A stretch of 64,000 bases of DNA from Ponticaulis koreensis DSM 19734 (GCF_000420665.1 NZ_ATVJ01000001.1:1807588-1871587); one strand, 5' to 3'; shown: positions 1 to 9,356, counted from the stretch's first letter. Numbers and translations: made by a program. Notes: generated from the letters alone by a model not told the origin.

Positions 1-13
1 TTCGGTGTGAGCG

Positions 14-1498
14 TTAATTTTTAAGCACGCTTTTCGTTTGCTTGGCCGGTGCCTGTTTGATCCAGAACGGACCGGCGACCAGTGCTGCGCCCAGAACGAT
101 CAGGCATGCATTCAGTACGGCAAATGTCGTGTCAGACGCGACGTTAAAGAACATGATCTGATGCAGTATGCCGGCTAGAATAAGCACAGCGCCCGTCGCG
201 CGCCGCAGTAGGAAGCCAATACGGCCCGCATCTGCAACGAATGGAAGGCCAACCGACAATGCGGTGAGACCTGCCCAGAACACCCAGCTCATGAGGTATT
301 CGCCAAGTCCAGCGAGGCTGATGAGTAAGGTCAGCGCTAGCAGAGCGGGCGCGCCCCATACACATGCACTCCATGCAGCAGCCAGTCGTTGCTTTGGCTG
401 GCCTTGTTCAGCCGATTTCAGGAAATAGATATTCAGTCCTGTCGCGACGATGAAGCAGAGCAATGCACCAAGGAACAGATAGGCAATCTTCATAGCTGTT
501 CCGCCAAAATCGCCGAAATGCAGCCGGTAAACCGAGTAGGCAATCTGACGACCCGCTGCGCCGTCACTGAAGCCGGCGTGGCCGAGATATGTGCCGTCGC
601 CATCAAACTGGTAAGCTTCACCATAGATAAGCCTGTCTGTATGCTCGGCCTGAATGTCGATGTGCTGTCCAGCCGTGCCCGGATCGTGCACGATGATAAG
701 GAACGGTTCGACGCCGGGGACTTCTCGTTCGAAGTTTACGAGCGCGGTTTCGACATCCGCAAGCGGCGCCGGTGCTGCGTTCGCTGCCGGTTCATCCCCG
801 AAAATCGCTTCGGATAATGCTCTTGTGTCGCCGTCAAAGCTTGTTTGGGCGAGGACCAGTGCGACGACGGCGAATAGTCCAATGACCGCGCCTGTGCCCG
901 CGACAATAAGATTGAATGGCAGGGTCCAGACGCTGAGGCGATTGTGCAGGTCTGCCTGAACAAGGCGTTGCTGCCCGGACGTTTTCAGACGGAAGGCATC
1001 CCGAAAAATACGCGGATGCGCGAGCAGGCCCGAAATCGACATGGCGATCATCATCACACCAAAGATGGCCACCAGTATCATTCCGAACTGTTCGGGAAGG
1101 TTTAGATAGTAATGTAGGTGGATCAGAAAGCTGTTCCATGCCGTTTCATAAGCGCCCACAACTTCGCCGTTTGAGCCTGCAGCCTCAACGCCATTATCTC
1201 CGCCAATGACGAAGCGTGGCCAGTTCTCACGCGGAAGGTAGAGATAGACATGACTTGTATCTGGCTGAGCTGCGAGAACATTCTCGGCCGCGGTTTGTGC
1301 GGCATGTGGCGTTACCGTTTGAACAGCAGGCGTCTGTGCCGCTTCCCACCAGCCAAACTCGTCTTCAAGCACAGCGACGGTTCCGCTGAGGCAGACAATG
1401 TAGAGAATGGCGCTGATCACCAGCCCCATAACGCTGTGCGCGCTAAGCGATTGTTCGACCAGTTTGTTCGATGCGCGCGGCCAAAGTGACTGTTTCAT
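14..1498 (-). CDS. PepSY-associated transmembrane protein
   Basis: A 494-residue inner-membrane protein of the PepSY-TM family, commonly found beside siderophore receptors and thought to act in periplasmic or inner-membrane ferric-siderophore handling. The first membrane segment is near residues 21-42. Family-type His motifs follow: HLHYYL ahead of a second segment near 130-155, and DLHNRLSV before a third near 190-215. Further segments fill the last 150 residues. The start at 1498 is preferred over an upstream ATG because GAGGGGG lies just before it. It is the last gene of a Fur-boxed operon with a small membrane protein and a TonB-dependent receptor. The family call is firm; the exact reaction is unknown. 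Confidence 0.88.
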   Translation of the reverse strand: MKQSLWPRASNKLVEQSLSAHSVMGLVISAILYIVCLSGTVAVLEDEFGWWEAAQTPAVQTVTPHAAQTAAENVLAAQPDTSHVYLYLPRENWPRFVIGGDNGVEAAGSNGEVVGAYETAWNSFLIHLHYYLNLPEQFGMILVAIFGVMMIAMSISGLLAHPRIFRDAFRLKTSGQQRLVQADLHNRLSVWTLPFNLIVAGTGAVIGLFAVVALVLAQTSFDGDTRALSEAIFGDEPAANAAPAPLADVETALVNFEREVPGVEPFLIIVHDPGTAGQHIDIQAEHTDRLIYGEAYQFDGDGTYLGHAGFSDGAAGRQIAYSVYRLHFGDFGGTAMKIAYLFLGALLCFIVATGLNIYFLKSAEQGQPKQRLAAAWSACVWGAPALLALTLLISLAGLGEYLMSWVFWAGLTALSVGLPFVADAGRIGFLLRRATGAVLILAGILHQIMFFNVASDTTFAVLNACLIVLGAALVAGPFWIKQAPAKQTKSVLKN

Positions 1499-1508
1499 GA
1501 TTACCCCC

Positions 1509-2087
1509 TCAGACCCACGCCGTGATGGCGAATATAGCTGCGCCGGAAACAGCAAAGAGCGTGCGGCGCATAAGCTTTGCTTCCATGAGTAGAAGCACGC
1601 TGATCACGCCCCAGAGGACGACCGCGGTTACAATTGCGAGCACGCCATGCGTGGCGATCTGGTCCGGCGTCCGGTTGATGACGCGGAACATGGTTGCTGC
1701 TGCAAAAAGCGCGATGATGCCAGCGACCGGACCTGTCAGGATGAAGGTCCAGACCCGTGCAAGGTTTTTACGAACAGGGGAGGTCGGTGCTGGTAAAGCA
1801 TCTGTTTTCCTGTTTCGTCCAACCGCGTAATCAGCGCGTGGAAGGCCAGACAGGATACTGGCTGCAAAGAACACGCCCGTCAGGCACATCGCGATCACGA
1901 TGATCTGGGCTATGCCGCGATCTGCATTGGCTATAAACGCCGCAATCAATGCCGCCGCGATCAGCGCCCAACCTGCACCGAGAGCAACAGGTTTAGACCT
2001 GTGTTTCCATGCGTAGAAAAGCAGGAAAAGCCCTGCCGCTATCGCGGCAAGGCTCAACCCGGCTGTTATGACAGCTGGCTGGATCAT
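1509..2087 (-). CDS. Small polytopic membrane protein of iron-uptake operon
   Basis: A 192-residue protein made almost wholly of hydrophobic helices, about six, with a short polar stretch near residues 85-110. I do not recognise a named family. It sits between a TonB-dependent siderophore receptor and a PepSY membrane protein. Its ATG overlaps the receptor stop codon by four bases (ATGA), so the two are almost certainly co-translated. By position it is probably an inner-membrane helper for iron or siderophore uptake. That function is inference from context only. Confidence 0.72.
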   Translation of the reverse strand: MIQPAVITAGLSLAAIAAGLFLLFYAWKHRSKPVALGAGWALIAAALIAAFIANADRGIAQIIVIAMCLTGVFFAASILSGLPRADYAVGRNRKTDALPAPTSPVRKNLARVWTFILTGPVAGIIALFAAATMFRVINRTPDQIATHGVLAIVTAVVLWGVISVLLLMEAKLMRRTLFAVSGAAIFAITAWV

Positions 2088-4243
2088 GAGCCGAACTCAT
2101 AGGCAAGTCGGGCTACCACCGTACGTCGCAGACCCGGGAAGCAGTCGCCGCGAGTCAGGCACGAGGTCAGATACACTTCGTCCGCAATATTGCGTGCGTT
2201 GATCTGGAAGTCCCACTGATCCCATTCATAACCGATCATCAGATCGCCCAGTGTATAGGACGGTGTGTCGTATCTGACGGTCGCTGTCTCGGACACGCTC
2301 TCGCCAACATAACGGACGCCTCCGCCGACACGGAAGCCATCCCATGCGCCTTCCGGGCGCCAGGTGACCCATGACGAGGCCGTGCTGTCAGGCTGGCCAG
2401 ACAGGCGGAAACCATTCGGGTCTTCAGCATCGATTGTTGATGCCGCAAACTGCAGGAAGACATTGTCGAGTTGCAGACGACCTTCCAGTTCGACGCCGCG
2501 CAAGGTCGAGATACCCTGTTGCTGGCTAGCATTTCCCGGTAGCGAGTTTGGATTTGGCAGATTGCTAATCTCGATATCGTAATATGCGAGTGTGACCAGA
2601 CCCGGGAAGTTTGTCGGTTCGTATTTGAGGCCGACTTCATACTGGCGGGCTTCTTCAGGCTCGAACTGGTTGCCATTCAGGTCTGTGCCGATGACTGGTT
2701 CGAAGCTTTCCGAATAGCTTGCATAAGGCGACAGGCCGTTCTCGAACTGGTAAAGCACGCCGACGCTTGTTGAAATGGCGTCGTCAGATTGAGTCACTGC
2801 GCCTGTATTGCTCTCGATTTCGTCATAGCGAAGACCGAGGGTGAACCGCCAGTTTTCATAGGAAATCTGGTCGGAGACATAGAGGCCGAGATCCTCTACC
2901 TGCTGGGGCGTTCCATCCGTGTAGATGGCGTCAAGAACAGCTTGGTCCGGATAGTTTCCGTAAACCGGATTGGCGAGGTCGAAGACGTAAGAAAAATCAC
3001 CTGACAGAGCGCCGCCACCAAAGAAGTAGGCTGTGTTGTTGTCGGTTTCGACATCCTGATACTGCATGCCCAGAAGCAGGTTGTGTTCCAGAGCGCCGGT
3101 AGAGAAATCAGACTTGGCGCGCAGGTCAGCGGCGTATTGTTCAGACGTGTTGTCGGCGGCGTAGAATGTACGTGCAACGGTCGTTTCGGTGAAAAGGGGA
3201 ACGCCCAGATACTGGTTCAGGTAGCGGCTTTGGCCGGCGCCAGTAAAAGTTGGCCAGGCCTGTTGGTATGCTGCCTCGCCGGAGCGCCAGAGTGCGGTAC
3301 CTTCAAGGCGCCAGTAATCGTTGATGCGATGCTCGCCCAGAAGCGTGATTTGATCGGACTTGGTATCGAAGAAGTTAAAGTCTGGTTCGCCTGCATAGAC
3401 GTCCTGATCGATATATTCGCCGGTAACGTTGTGAGGGAAGAGCGTGCCTTCCACAGGGATGAACTGGGCAGCGACGTCGCCTTTTGTATCCTGATGGATG
3501 CCGATCAAAGTCAGCCTTGTATCAGGCGATGGCAGCCAGGTGAGGGACGGCATGAAAACGCCTGTTTCTTCGTCGACATAATCGACCTGAGAGCCGGTGT
3601 TTCGATACAAACCCACCATTCGGAAGAGTAGTTGGCCGTCTGTTCCTGCAACCGGTCCTGTGATGTCGCCAGCCAGCTGATAGCGGTCAAAGTTTCCGAG
3701 TTCTGCTACGAGGGAGCCACCAAAGTCTTCGCGGGGCGTTTTGGACACAACGTTCAGAAGACCGCCCGGAGATCCCTGTCCGTAAAGCACAGATGCAGGG
3801 CCGCGCAGCACTTCGACCTGTTCGACCGTCCACGGTTCGACGCGTGTGGTATTATAGCTGCCGAAAAGCTCCTGAATGGAGTCGCGGTAGCGCGGAATGG
3901 AGAGGCCGCGGGATGTGACCCAGTCGCCTCGTGTGGAGAAGCCGTATGTCTCAGCCGTTACGCCTGACACGTAAGACACTGTCTGGGACAGATTGAGTGC
4001 GCCGCGTTCGATGAATACGTCCGCAGGTTCGATCGAAACGGAGCGGGCGGTTTCGGTAATAGGCGTGTCTGTTTTGGTGGCCCCGAATGCATCGACTTCG
4101 CCTGCAACGATGATCGTCTCCTGGCGGCTTTCTGCATCGGCTGGTTCGCTGGACGCGGCTTGTGCGAAGGCTTGTGGTGTGAAGCTGAGAGCGGTCAGCA
4201 GCGCGATGACCCCGGCGCTGTAACCTGATTTCGAAAGTGACAT
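2084..4243 (-). CDS. TonB-dependent siderophore receptor
   Basis: A 719-residue outer-membrane receptor that would import a ferric siderophore using TonB energy. A signal peptide ends near residue 27 (QAFAQA). A plug domain follows with typical features, including the VEVLRGPASVLYGQGSPGG segment that marks siderophore-type plugs. The rest is a long beta-barrel. The length is normal for the family. Two Fur-box-like sequences lie 18-70 bp upstream of the ATG, so iron repression is likely. It is first in an operon with a small membrane protein and a PepSY protein. The ligand cannot be read from the sequence. Confidence 0.92.
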   Translation of the reverse strand: MSLSKSGYSAGVIALLTALSFTPQAFAQAASSEPADAESRQETIIVAGEVDAFGATKTDTPITETARSVSIEPADVFIERGALNLSQTVSYVSGVTAETYGFSTRGDWVTSRGLSIPRYRDSIQELFGSYNTTRVEPWTVEQVEVLRGPASVLYGQGSPGGLLNVVSKTPREDFGGSLVAELGNFDRYQLAGDITGPVAGTDGQLLFRMVGLYRNTGSQVDYVDEETGVFMPSLTWLPSPDTRLTLIGIHQDTKGDVAAQFIPVEGTLFPHNVTGEYIDQDVYAGEPDFNFFDTKSDQITLLGEHRINDYWRLEGTALWRSGEAAYQQAWPTFTGAGQSRYLNQYLGVPLFTETTVARTFYAADNTSEQYAADLRAKSDFSTGALEHNLLLGMQYQDVETDNNTAYFFGGGALSGDFSYVFDLANPVYGNYPDQAVLDAIYTDGTPQQVEDLGLYVSDQISYENWRFTLGLRYDEIESNTGAVTQSDDAISTSVGVLYQFENGLSPYASYSESFEPVIGTDLNGNQFEPEEARQYEVGLKYEPTNFPGLVTLAYYDIEISNLPNPNSLPGNASQQQGISTLRGVELEGRLQLDNVFLQFAASTIDAEDPNGFRLSGQPDSTASSWVTWRPEGAWDGFRVGGGVRYVGESVSETATVRYDTPSYTLGDLMIGYEWDQWDFQINARNIADEVYLTSCLTRGDCFPGLRRTVVARLAYEFGS

Positions 4244-4261
4244 GGATTCCCCTGACGCAAT

Positions 4262-4312
4262 TGCGAGTCATTATCAATAAAGGTTCGATATTGGTAATGA
4301 GAATGATTGTCA
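4262..4312 (-). promoter_or_regulatory. Pair of Fur boxes upstream of receptor operon
   Basis: Compared with the 7-1-7 Fur consensus TGATAAT-N-ATTATCA, TGAGAATGATTGTCA (4298-4312) matches 12 of 14 positions and TGCGAGTCATTATCA (4262-4276) matches 11 of 14. Both lie just upstream of the siderophore receptor start, where repression by Fur-Fe would block transcription. Matches are counted by eye; binding is inferred. Confidence 0.75.
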
Positions 4313-4361
4313 ATTGCGTTTACTTGGCGAGGGTTGAAATCGCGCTTTCATGGGGGAGGGC

Positions 4362-4398
4362 AAAAAAAACGGCGCCCTGAGGCGCCGTTCTCTTTTTC
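4362..4398. terminator. Bidirectional terminator between receptor and ctrA
   Basis: A perfect 9-bp stem AACGGCGCC/GGCGCCGTT with a CTGA loop. On the minus strand it is followed by an uninterrupted T run (the A run at 4362-4369), a strong intrinsic terminator for ctrA. The plus-strand side has a weaker CTCTTTTTC tail. Confidence 0.85.
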
Positions 4399-4413
4399 AG
4401 TTGCGTGAAGGCC

Positions 4414-5127
4414 TTAAGCGGCTTCTTCGTCGCGAAGCTGTTGAGCGTTTGGAGAAGGATCACGAAGAACGTAACCACGGCCCCAGACTGTCTCGATATA
4501 GTGATTGCCCTTGGTCGCCTGTTGAAGCTTCTTGCGGAGCTTACAGATGAAGACGTCGATGATCTTCAGTTCAGGCTCGTCCATACCGCCATAAAGGTGG
4601 TTGAGGAACATTTCCTTGGTGAGCGTCGTGCCCTTACGCAGGGAAAGAAGCTCGAACATCTGGTATTCTTTACCGGTGAGGTGAACACGCTGCTGGCCAA
4701 CTTCAACAGTTTTAGCGTCGAGGTTCACAACGATCTCGCCTGTACGGATAACGCTTTCAGCGTGGCCTTTAGAGCGGCGGACGATCGCAGTGATACGAGC
4801 GATCAGTTCGTCTTTGTTAAAAGGCTTTGTGAGGTAGTCGTCAGCGCCGTAACCGAGCGTTTTGACTTTCGCCTCAATGTCCGGGTTACCGGAGAGGATC
4901 AGAACTGGTGTGTTCACTCGGCTCATGCGGAGCTGCTTGAGAACATCAAAGCCTGAGATGTCTGGAAGTGAAAGGTCGAGAATGATGATGTCATACTCGT
5001 ATACTTTACCAAGATCGACGCCCTCTTCGCCAAGGTCCGTCTGGTAGATGTTGAACCCAGCTGCTTTGAGCATCAGCTCGATGCTGCGAGCGACTGCGTG
5101 GTCGTCTTCAATCAATAGTACGCGCAT
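4414..5127 (-). CDS. ctrA: Cell-cycle response regulator CtrA
   Basis: A 237-residue OmpR-type response regulator, the master cell-cycle regulator of Caulobacterales. It controls flagellar, division and replication genes. The receiver domain starts MRVLLIEDD and has the phospho-acceptor at D51 (ILDLSLPD), the same position as in Caulobacter CtrA. Residues about 125-225 are the winged-helix DNA-binding domain with the family pattern [10 protein letters not shown] and GRGYVL. The protein ends in Ala-Ala, like the ClpXP degradation tag of Caulobacter CtrA. The start at 5127 replaces a longer frame because CtrA proteins begin exactly at MRVLL. It is divergent from fliI, and GANTC sites and TTAA half-sites in the shared region suggest CcrM and autoregulatory control. 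Confidence 0.96.
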   Translation of the reverse strand: MRVLLIEDDHAVARSIELMLKAAGFNIYQTDLGEEGVDLGKVYEYDIIILDLSLPDISGFDVLKQLRMSRVNTPVLILSGNPDIEAKVKTLGYGADDYLTKPFNKDELIARITAIVRRSKGHAESVIRTGEIVVNLDAKTVEVGQQRVHLTGKEYQMFELLSLRKGTTLTKEMFLNHLYGGMDEPELKIIDVFICKLRKKLQQATKGNHYIETVWGRGYVLRDPSPNAQQLRDEEAA

Positions 5128-5559
5128 CAAGTCGTCTCCCGAATCACTAACAGTGTAACGCGTTGGCGGTCTTCGCCTATAGGTAAACAGTTGTCGGGTT
5201 GCGAAATGGTTAACGCGAACTCCTTTTCGCATCAAAAATTTTAACGAAGATTTCTAATTCGTCATTTTGATGCGTTAACCCCAGCATTTACGGGGTTTTT
5301 GAGATTCGAGAAGCCTGTGGACAACGACTCCCTGATTCTCATTTTCAGGCAATACCCTACGAAATTTGACTCTTTTTCTTGGCACTTTGTTAACGAGTTG
5401 GGCTGGGTTCGTTACCAGATGGCGCCGTGCTTCATGGGGAAAACACACATTTGCCTCATTAATGAATGAACAAAACGGGCCACGCTCTTAACGAATGCTT
5501 AAGCGCATAGGACGACTCTCTGAGGAAAGTTTCACCCTCACTCTGATCGTAGCGATATC
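5128..5559. promoter_or_regulatory. ctrA-fliI divergent control region with GANTC cluster
   Basis: 432 bp without a gene between divergent ctrA and fliI. I count six GANTC sites (CcrM methylation sequence) at 5141, 5303, 5326, 5334, 5368 and 5514. TTAAC half-sites of the CtrA type occur at 5210, 5241, 5275 and 5390. In Caulobacter the ctrA P1 promoter is switched by GANTC methylation and P2 by CtrA itself, so this arrangement fits both controls. Start sites are not assigned. Confidence 0.6.
5488..5502 (+). promoter_or_regulatory. CtrA box upstream of fliI
   Basis: TTAA-CGAATGC-TTAA is an exact TTAA-N7-TTAA CtrA-binding sequence, 57 bp before the fliI start codon. In Caulobacter CtrA directly activates early flagellar operons, so this site very probably drives fliI-fliJ. 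Confidence 0.8.
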
Positions 5560-6876
5560 ATGCTTCAGGACCTCATTCGGGACGTAAAACGCGCTTCGGC
5601 TATTCAGCTGACCGGTCGCGTTGAAGCTCTTGAAGGGCTGCGTATTGAGGCAAGCGGGCCTCGAACGGCATTACGCATTGGCGCGCTCGCGCATATTGGA
5701 GCGCCGAACGGGCCTCTGGCGGAGATTGTAGGTTTTCGCGGTGAACTGGCTGTATTGCTCGCCTGCGAAGAAAGCCAGGCTGTTTATCCGGGCGCTAAAG
5801 TCTTCTTCCAGACAGAACCCGCTGTTCTATACCCGTCTGATAAGTGGCTCGGCCGTGTCGTTGATCCGTTCGGCCTGCCAATGGATGGTGGCCCCGAATT
5901 GCCGCATGGGCCTTATGCCAAGCCTGTAGATGCGCCGCCGCCCTCTGCACACACGCGCTCACGTATTGAAGAACGGCTGCATCTTGGCGTCCGCGTCATG
6001 GATTTGTTCACGCCGTGCGGTCAGGGACAGCGCCTTGGCCTCTTCGCCGGCTCCGGTGTCGGTAAGTCGACCTTGATGGGCATGCTGGCCAAAGGCGCCG
6101 ATGCGGATGTGATTGTGATCGGTCTGATCGGTGAGCGGGGCAGGGAAGTACGTGAGTTTGTTGAGGATGCGCTCGGTCCGGAAGGGCTTGCGCGTTCTGT
6201 TATCGTCACGGCGACATCTGATGCGCCTGCGCCAGCGCGTAAGCGGGCGGCAATGTCTGCGCTCGCTGTTGCCGAATACTTCCGTGACCAAGGCAGGCAG
6301 GTGCTCTGTCTTCTTGATAGCGTGACACGATTTGCCATGGCGCAGCGCGAGATTGGTCTTGCCGCAGGCGAGCCGCCTACGACGCGCGGTTACACTCCAT
6401 CTGTGTTCGCAGAACTTCCAAAACTGCTTGAACGTGCCGGCCCTGGTAAACAGGGATCAGGTGCTATCACCGGTCTCTTCACTGTTCTTGTCGATGGTGA
6501 CGACCATAACGAGCCAGTCGCAGACGCAGTTCGCGGTATTCTCGACGGTCACATTGTTATGTCGCGCCACATTGGTGAACGCGGGCGTTATCCGGCGGTC
6601 GACATTCTGAAATCGCTTTCGCGTCTTGCGTCCCAGCTGCACGGACTGGAAGAGGCCGAGCTAGTGCGCAATGTGCGCCGTCTCATCTCCACCTATTCCG
6701 ACATGGAAGAATTGATCCGGATCGGGGCATATGCGCCGGGCGCCGACCCTGAGACGGATCGGGCAATTCGTCTGAATGAGGGATTGAATGAATTCCTGAC
6801 ACAAAGCCAGTCAGACCCGACCGCGCCGGACGCCGTATTTGATGCGCTCCGCCAGATCTATGATGCCAGCGCATGA
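5560..6876 (+). CDS. fliI: Flagellar export ATPase FliI
   Basis: A 438-residue ATPase of the flagellar type III export apparatus, related to the F1 beta subunit. It energises delivery of rod, hook and filament proteins at the cytoplasmic face of the basal body. The Walker A loop GSGVGKST is at residues 164-171, the family motif GERGREV at 191-197, and a Walker B strand (VLCLLDS) at about 248-254. Length is normal. It overlaps fliJ by four bases, and a full CtrA box lies 57 bp upstream, placing it early in the flagellar cascade. Confidence 0.97.
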   Translation: MLQDLIRDVKRASAIQLTGRVEALEGLRIEASGPRTALRIGALAHIGAPNGPLAEIVGFRGELAVLLACEESQAVYPGAKVFFQTEPAVLYPSDKWLGRVVDPFGLPMDGGPELPHGPYAKPVDAPPPSAHTRSRIEERLHLGVRVMDLFTPCGQGQRLGLFAGSGVGKSTLMGMLAKGADADVIVIGLIGERGREVREFVEDALGPEGLARSVIVTATSDAPAPARKRAAMSALAVAEYFRDQGRQVLCLLDSVTRFAMAQREIGLAAGEPPTTRGYTPSVFAELPKLLERAGPGKQGSGAITGLFTVLVDGDDHNEPVADAVRGILDGHIVMSRHIGERGRYPAVDILKSLSRLASQLHGLEEAELVRNVRRLISTYSDMEELIRIGAYAPGADPETDRAIRLNEGLNEFLTQSQSDPTAPDAVFDALRQIYDASA

Positions 6877-7283
6877 GTAAGACGCTCGAAACTCTGATCA
6901 AACGTGCCCAGAAAGACGTCGATGCCCTCGCAATCGAGATGCGTCGTGCTCTGGAAACGCGGAATGAAATCCTTGCGGAGATGGCATCGTGCGAAGCCAG
7001 CATCGAAGCCGAAGCATCCATGTTTGATGGCTCACCAATGGCTGGGCTCGGGTTTGCAGCATTTCTGGATCGTCAAAAGCTCCGCAAAGTTAATCTGGAT
7101 GAAGCGCTCAAGCTTGCCGATCAGGCCCATTTAGACTGCCAGAAGGCGATCAACCGCGCCTTTGCCGAATTGAAACGACTTGAGCAATTGCTTGAGCAGC
7201 ACAAGCTTCGGGAGCGTCAGGAAATTCAAAAGCGCGAACAGGCAGCCTTTGACGAACGCAGTTCGCAAATGTTTGGCCGCTAG
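6873..7283 (+). CDS. fliJ: Flagellar export chaperone FliJ
   Basis: A 136-residue protein that is nearly all charged alpha-helix with heptad-like spacing over its whole length, as expected for the coiled-coil FliJ stalk that docks onto the FliI hexamer. Sequence similarity in FliJ proteins is weak, so the call rests on size, helical composition and position. It starts inside the fliI stop codon (ATGA overlap), the usual fliI-fliJ order. It ends three bases from a convergent signalling gene. Confidence 0.82.
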   Translation: MSKTLETLIKRAQKDVDALAIEMRRALETRNEILAEMASCEASIEAEASMFDGSPMAGLGFAAFLDRQKLRKVNLDEALKLADQAHLDCQKAINRAFAELKRLEQLLEQHKLRERQEIQKREQAAFDERSSQMFGR

Positions 7284-7285
7284 GG

Positions 7286-8296
7286 CTAAACGATCAGTTT
7301 CAGGAACAAATTGCCGTTGTGCACGTGAACATCGACCTGTTCAGGTGGCACTGAAAGCAGGGTCAGGCCCAGTTGCAGAGACGCTTTTGAATCCAGCCCG
7401 AGCGATGGTGCCGCTTTCGTCAGATCGAATAGCGCATCTTTCGAAGGAATAACTGCGCGGCTGACGAAAATATTCAGCGCAATACCGTCTTCATGACGCT
7501 CTGAGCGAATGGAAACACGGTCACCCTTTTCACAAGCGCGAAGAATGCCGGCAACGAGATGCTGGATGCCGAGCGTCGCGAGCGGACGTGAACCGATCTG
7601 TGTGAACCAGGATGTTTCTGTCTCGAAGACTAGATTGACCTGCTTTGATTGCGCAGTACTGGAGACGCGCTCTGCCGTTTCCAACAATAGTTCGTGGATC
7701 GGTGTGCGTGTCGCTTGAGAGAGATCGTCTTCTGAGTAAGCGCGAATGGCGCGCACGGTTTCCAGAAGGTGGGCGACATAATCGGCCGTACTTGAGCGGC
7801 CTGAGTCTTCCATGGTTTCCAGAAGGGTCTGAAGGCTGAGTTCAATGTAAGAGAACGGGCCTCTGAGCGACTCAACTGACCGTTTGATATCCCGAGAGCT
7901 GACCTTGCCTTCTGGTGGGCGGTCGGGTGCTTTGCGGCGCCATTTCGAGTTGGCGAGAATCTGCTTCAGCAGCTTCGAGCTCAGGTCGATCTTATCGATA
8001 ACGGCTTCTGCGCCGCTGGAGACAGCTTCCTGACGCATATTCTCTGCGTCGTCAGAGGTCACAAATACAATTGGCGCGTCGGTGAATTCACGGACGCGCT
8101 TGATATCATCTTCGATGGAAATGGCGTCTGGCCGTCGCACATCCAGCAATACAAAATCGGCTGGACCAAGTTGTGACAGGCGCTGAAAGTCTTCAATGCG
8201 TTCGCTGATATTGAGCTGAATATCGCGCTCTTCCCCGACCATTTCGGTCAGGATCTTCGCGTCGAGCGCGTTATCTTCTACATAGTGGATGCGCAT
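7286..8296 (-). CDS. Response regulator fused to degenerate histidine-kinase-like domain
   Basis: 336 residues when started at the ATG giving MRIHYVEDN. Residues 1-115 are a complete receiver domain: acidic pair E7/D8, phospho-acceptor D52, switch Thr80 and Lys102. Residues about 135-336 have the layout of a dimerisation helix pair plus an ATPase fold, but the histidine expected in the first helix is missing (SVESLRGPFSYI). I also find no N-box Asn, no DxGxG and no G2 glycine motif. The C-terminal part therefore probably binds a partner rather than ATP, somewhat like the ChpT phosphotransferase fold but without its His. It is divergent from a soluble histidine kinase, a likely partner. The start is uncertain (weak RBS; a longer frame reaches 8350). 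Confidence 0.72.
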   Translation of the reverse strand: MRIHYVEDNALDAKILTEMVGEERDIQLNISERIEDFQRLSQLGPADFVLLDVRRPDAISIEDDIKRVREFTDAPIVFVTSDDAENMRQEAVSSGAEAVIDKIDLSSKLLKQILANSKWRRKAPDRPPEGKVSSRDIKRSVESLRGPFSYIELSLQTLLETMEDSGRSSTADYVAHLLETVRAIRAYSEDDLSQATRTPIHELLLETAERVSSTAQSKQVNLVFETETSWFTQIGSRPLATLGIQHLVAGILRACEKGDRVSIRSERHEDGIALNIFVSRAVIPSKDALFDLTKAAPSLGLDSKASLQLGLTLLSVPPEQVDVHVHNGNLFLKLIV

Positions 8297-8602
8297 GTTT
8301 AGACTCAGACAGTACAAGTCCAAGATACTGTTAAATATACAAACCTGCAATAACTTAGGATATTTCTTCCACAGACTTTATAGAGCTTAACTACGGCTAT
8401 GACTGTTGAAGGCTGAAGAACTGCCGGAAGAGCACATGTAATAGAGAAGTGATTCGTGCATTTTTCTTGCGAAACTTGAGAGATTCAATGCAGCCTTAAG
8501 GTTCTTTGAACGTTTTGTATGCTGATTTCAGATATTGATTTTTTAAAGGCGAAGGGGACCTTCGCGTTCACTTGACTACATTGAACCCGGGGTGGAGATT
8601 AA
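8297..8602. other. Intergenic region between divergent signalling genes
   Basis: 306 bp holding the promoters of both flanking genes. The one clear structure is a perfect inverted repeat GCGAAGG-GGA-CCTTCGC at 8549-8565, preceded by a T/A run and 38 bp before the kinase start. It could be an operator or a transcript hairpin. I see no other recognised site. Confidence 0.45.
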
Positions 8603-9349
8603 GTGCCTAAACGAGTATCCTTTGAACATGATCAGGCAGACTCCACCGCTCTGCTTGCAGAGCTGGCTTCTGTCATAGCTCATGATGTGAGAACTCCGGT
8701 TCGACACATTGGTCAGTTTCTTGAATTCTACGAGCGCGAGCTGGAAGCGGGAAACACAACGCAGGCAGCAGCGCATTTTGATATTGTGAAAGACAGTGTT
8801 TCACGCGTGTCCGATATGCTTGATGGCATCGTGACATATGCGCGCCTCGGGCGTGGTCTGGACGAACCTACAGAAGTAAATCTGAAGAAGCTTGCGGCTT
8901 CGGCTTTCGAGCGTGCGATGATGTCTGAAGAGCGCAGCAATGCCGTGCTCGACTATCGCGGGAATGAAGCCTGTATCGGGCATGATGTCCGTATCCAGGA
9001 AATGTTTGTGCACCTGTTCGAGAATGCCTTGGTTCACACGCCGAAGGATGAGGACCTGACAGTTCGCGTTGATGTCTATCGCGGCGAGCAGGACACGCAT
9101 ATCGAGATCAGAGACAACGGTCCGGGCATTCCTGACGGTTATGAAAAGATCATCTTCGATATGTTCCAGAAGGGCGGTAAGCGCGAAGAAGAGGATAAGC
9201 CTGTTGGCGGACTCGGATTGCCACTGGCGCGCCGTATTGCACGCCTGCATGGCGGTGATCTGACGCTGGAGCGCCAGTCAGGCGCGGGCGCAGACAAGCC
9301 CGCATCTGTCTTTGTAGTGACGTTACCGAATTCCGAAATTCTGACGTAG
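8603..9349 (+). CDS. Soluble sensor histidine kinase
   Basis: A 248-residue kinase with no membrane segment and almost no input domain. The phospho-acceptor is H27 in AHDVRTP. The ATPase half has N-box Asn141 (LFENALVHT), G1 DNGPGIP at 171-177, an F-box (IIFDMFQKG) and G2 GGLGLPLARR at 202-211, so it should be catalytically complete. The GTG start follows a good GGTGGAG ribosome site. Lacking a sensor, it may respond through protein contact. The divergent response-regulator/pseudokinase gene is the obvious candidate partner. Confidence 0.88.
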   Translation: MPKRVSFEHDQADSTALLAELASVIAHDVRTPVRHIGQFLEFYERELEAGNTTQAAAHFDIVKDSVSRVSDMLDGIVTYARLGRGLDEPTEVNLKKLAASAFERAMMSEERSNAVLDYRGNEACIGHDVRIQEMFVHLFENALVHTPKDEDLTVRVDVYRGEQDTHIEIRDNGPGIPDGYEKIIFDMFQKGGKREEEDKPVGGLGLPLARRIARLHGGDLTLERQSGAGADKPASVFVVTLPNSEILT

Positions 9350-9356
9350 AGCGGTT

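Noticed and set aside
4405-4956. Plus-strand frame opposite ctrA
   Set aside because: Antisense shadow of a highly conserved gene.
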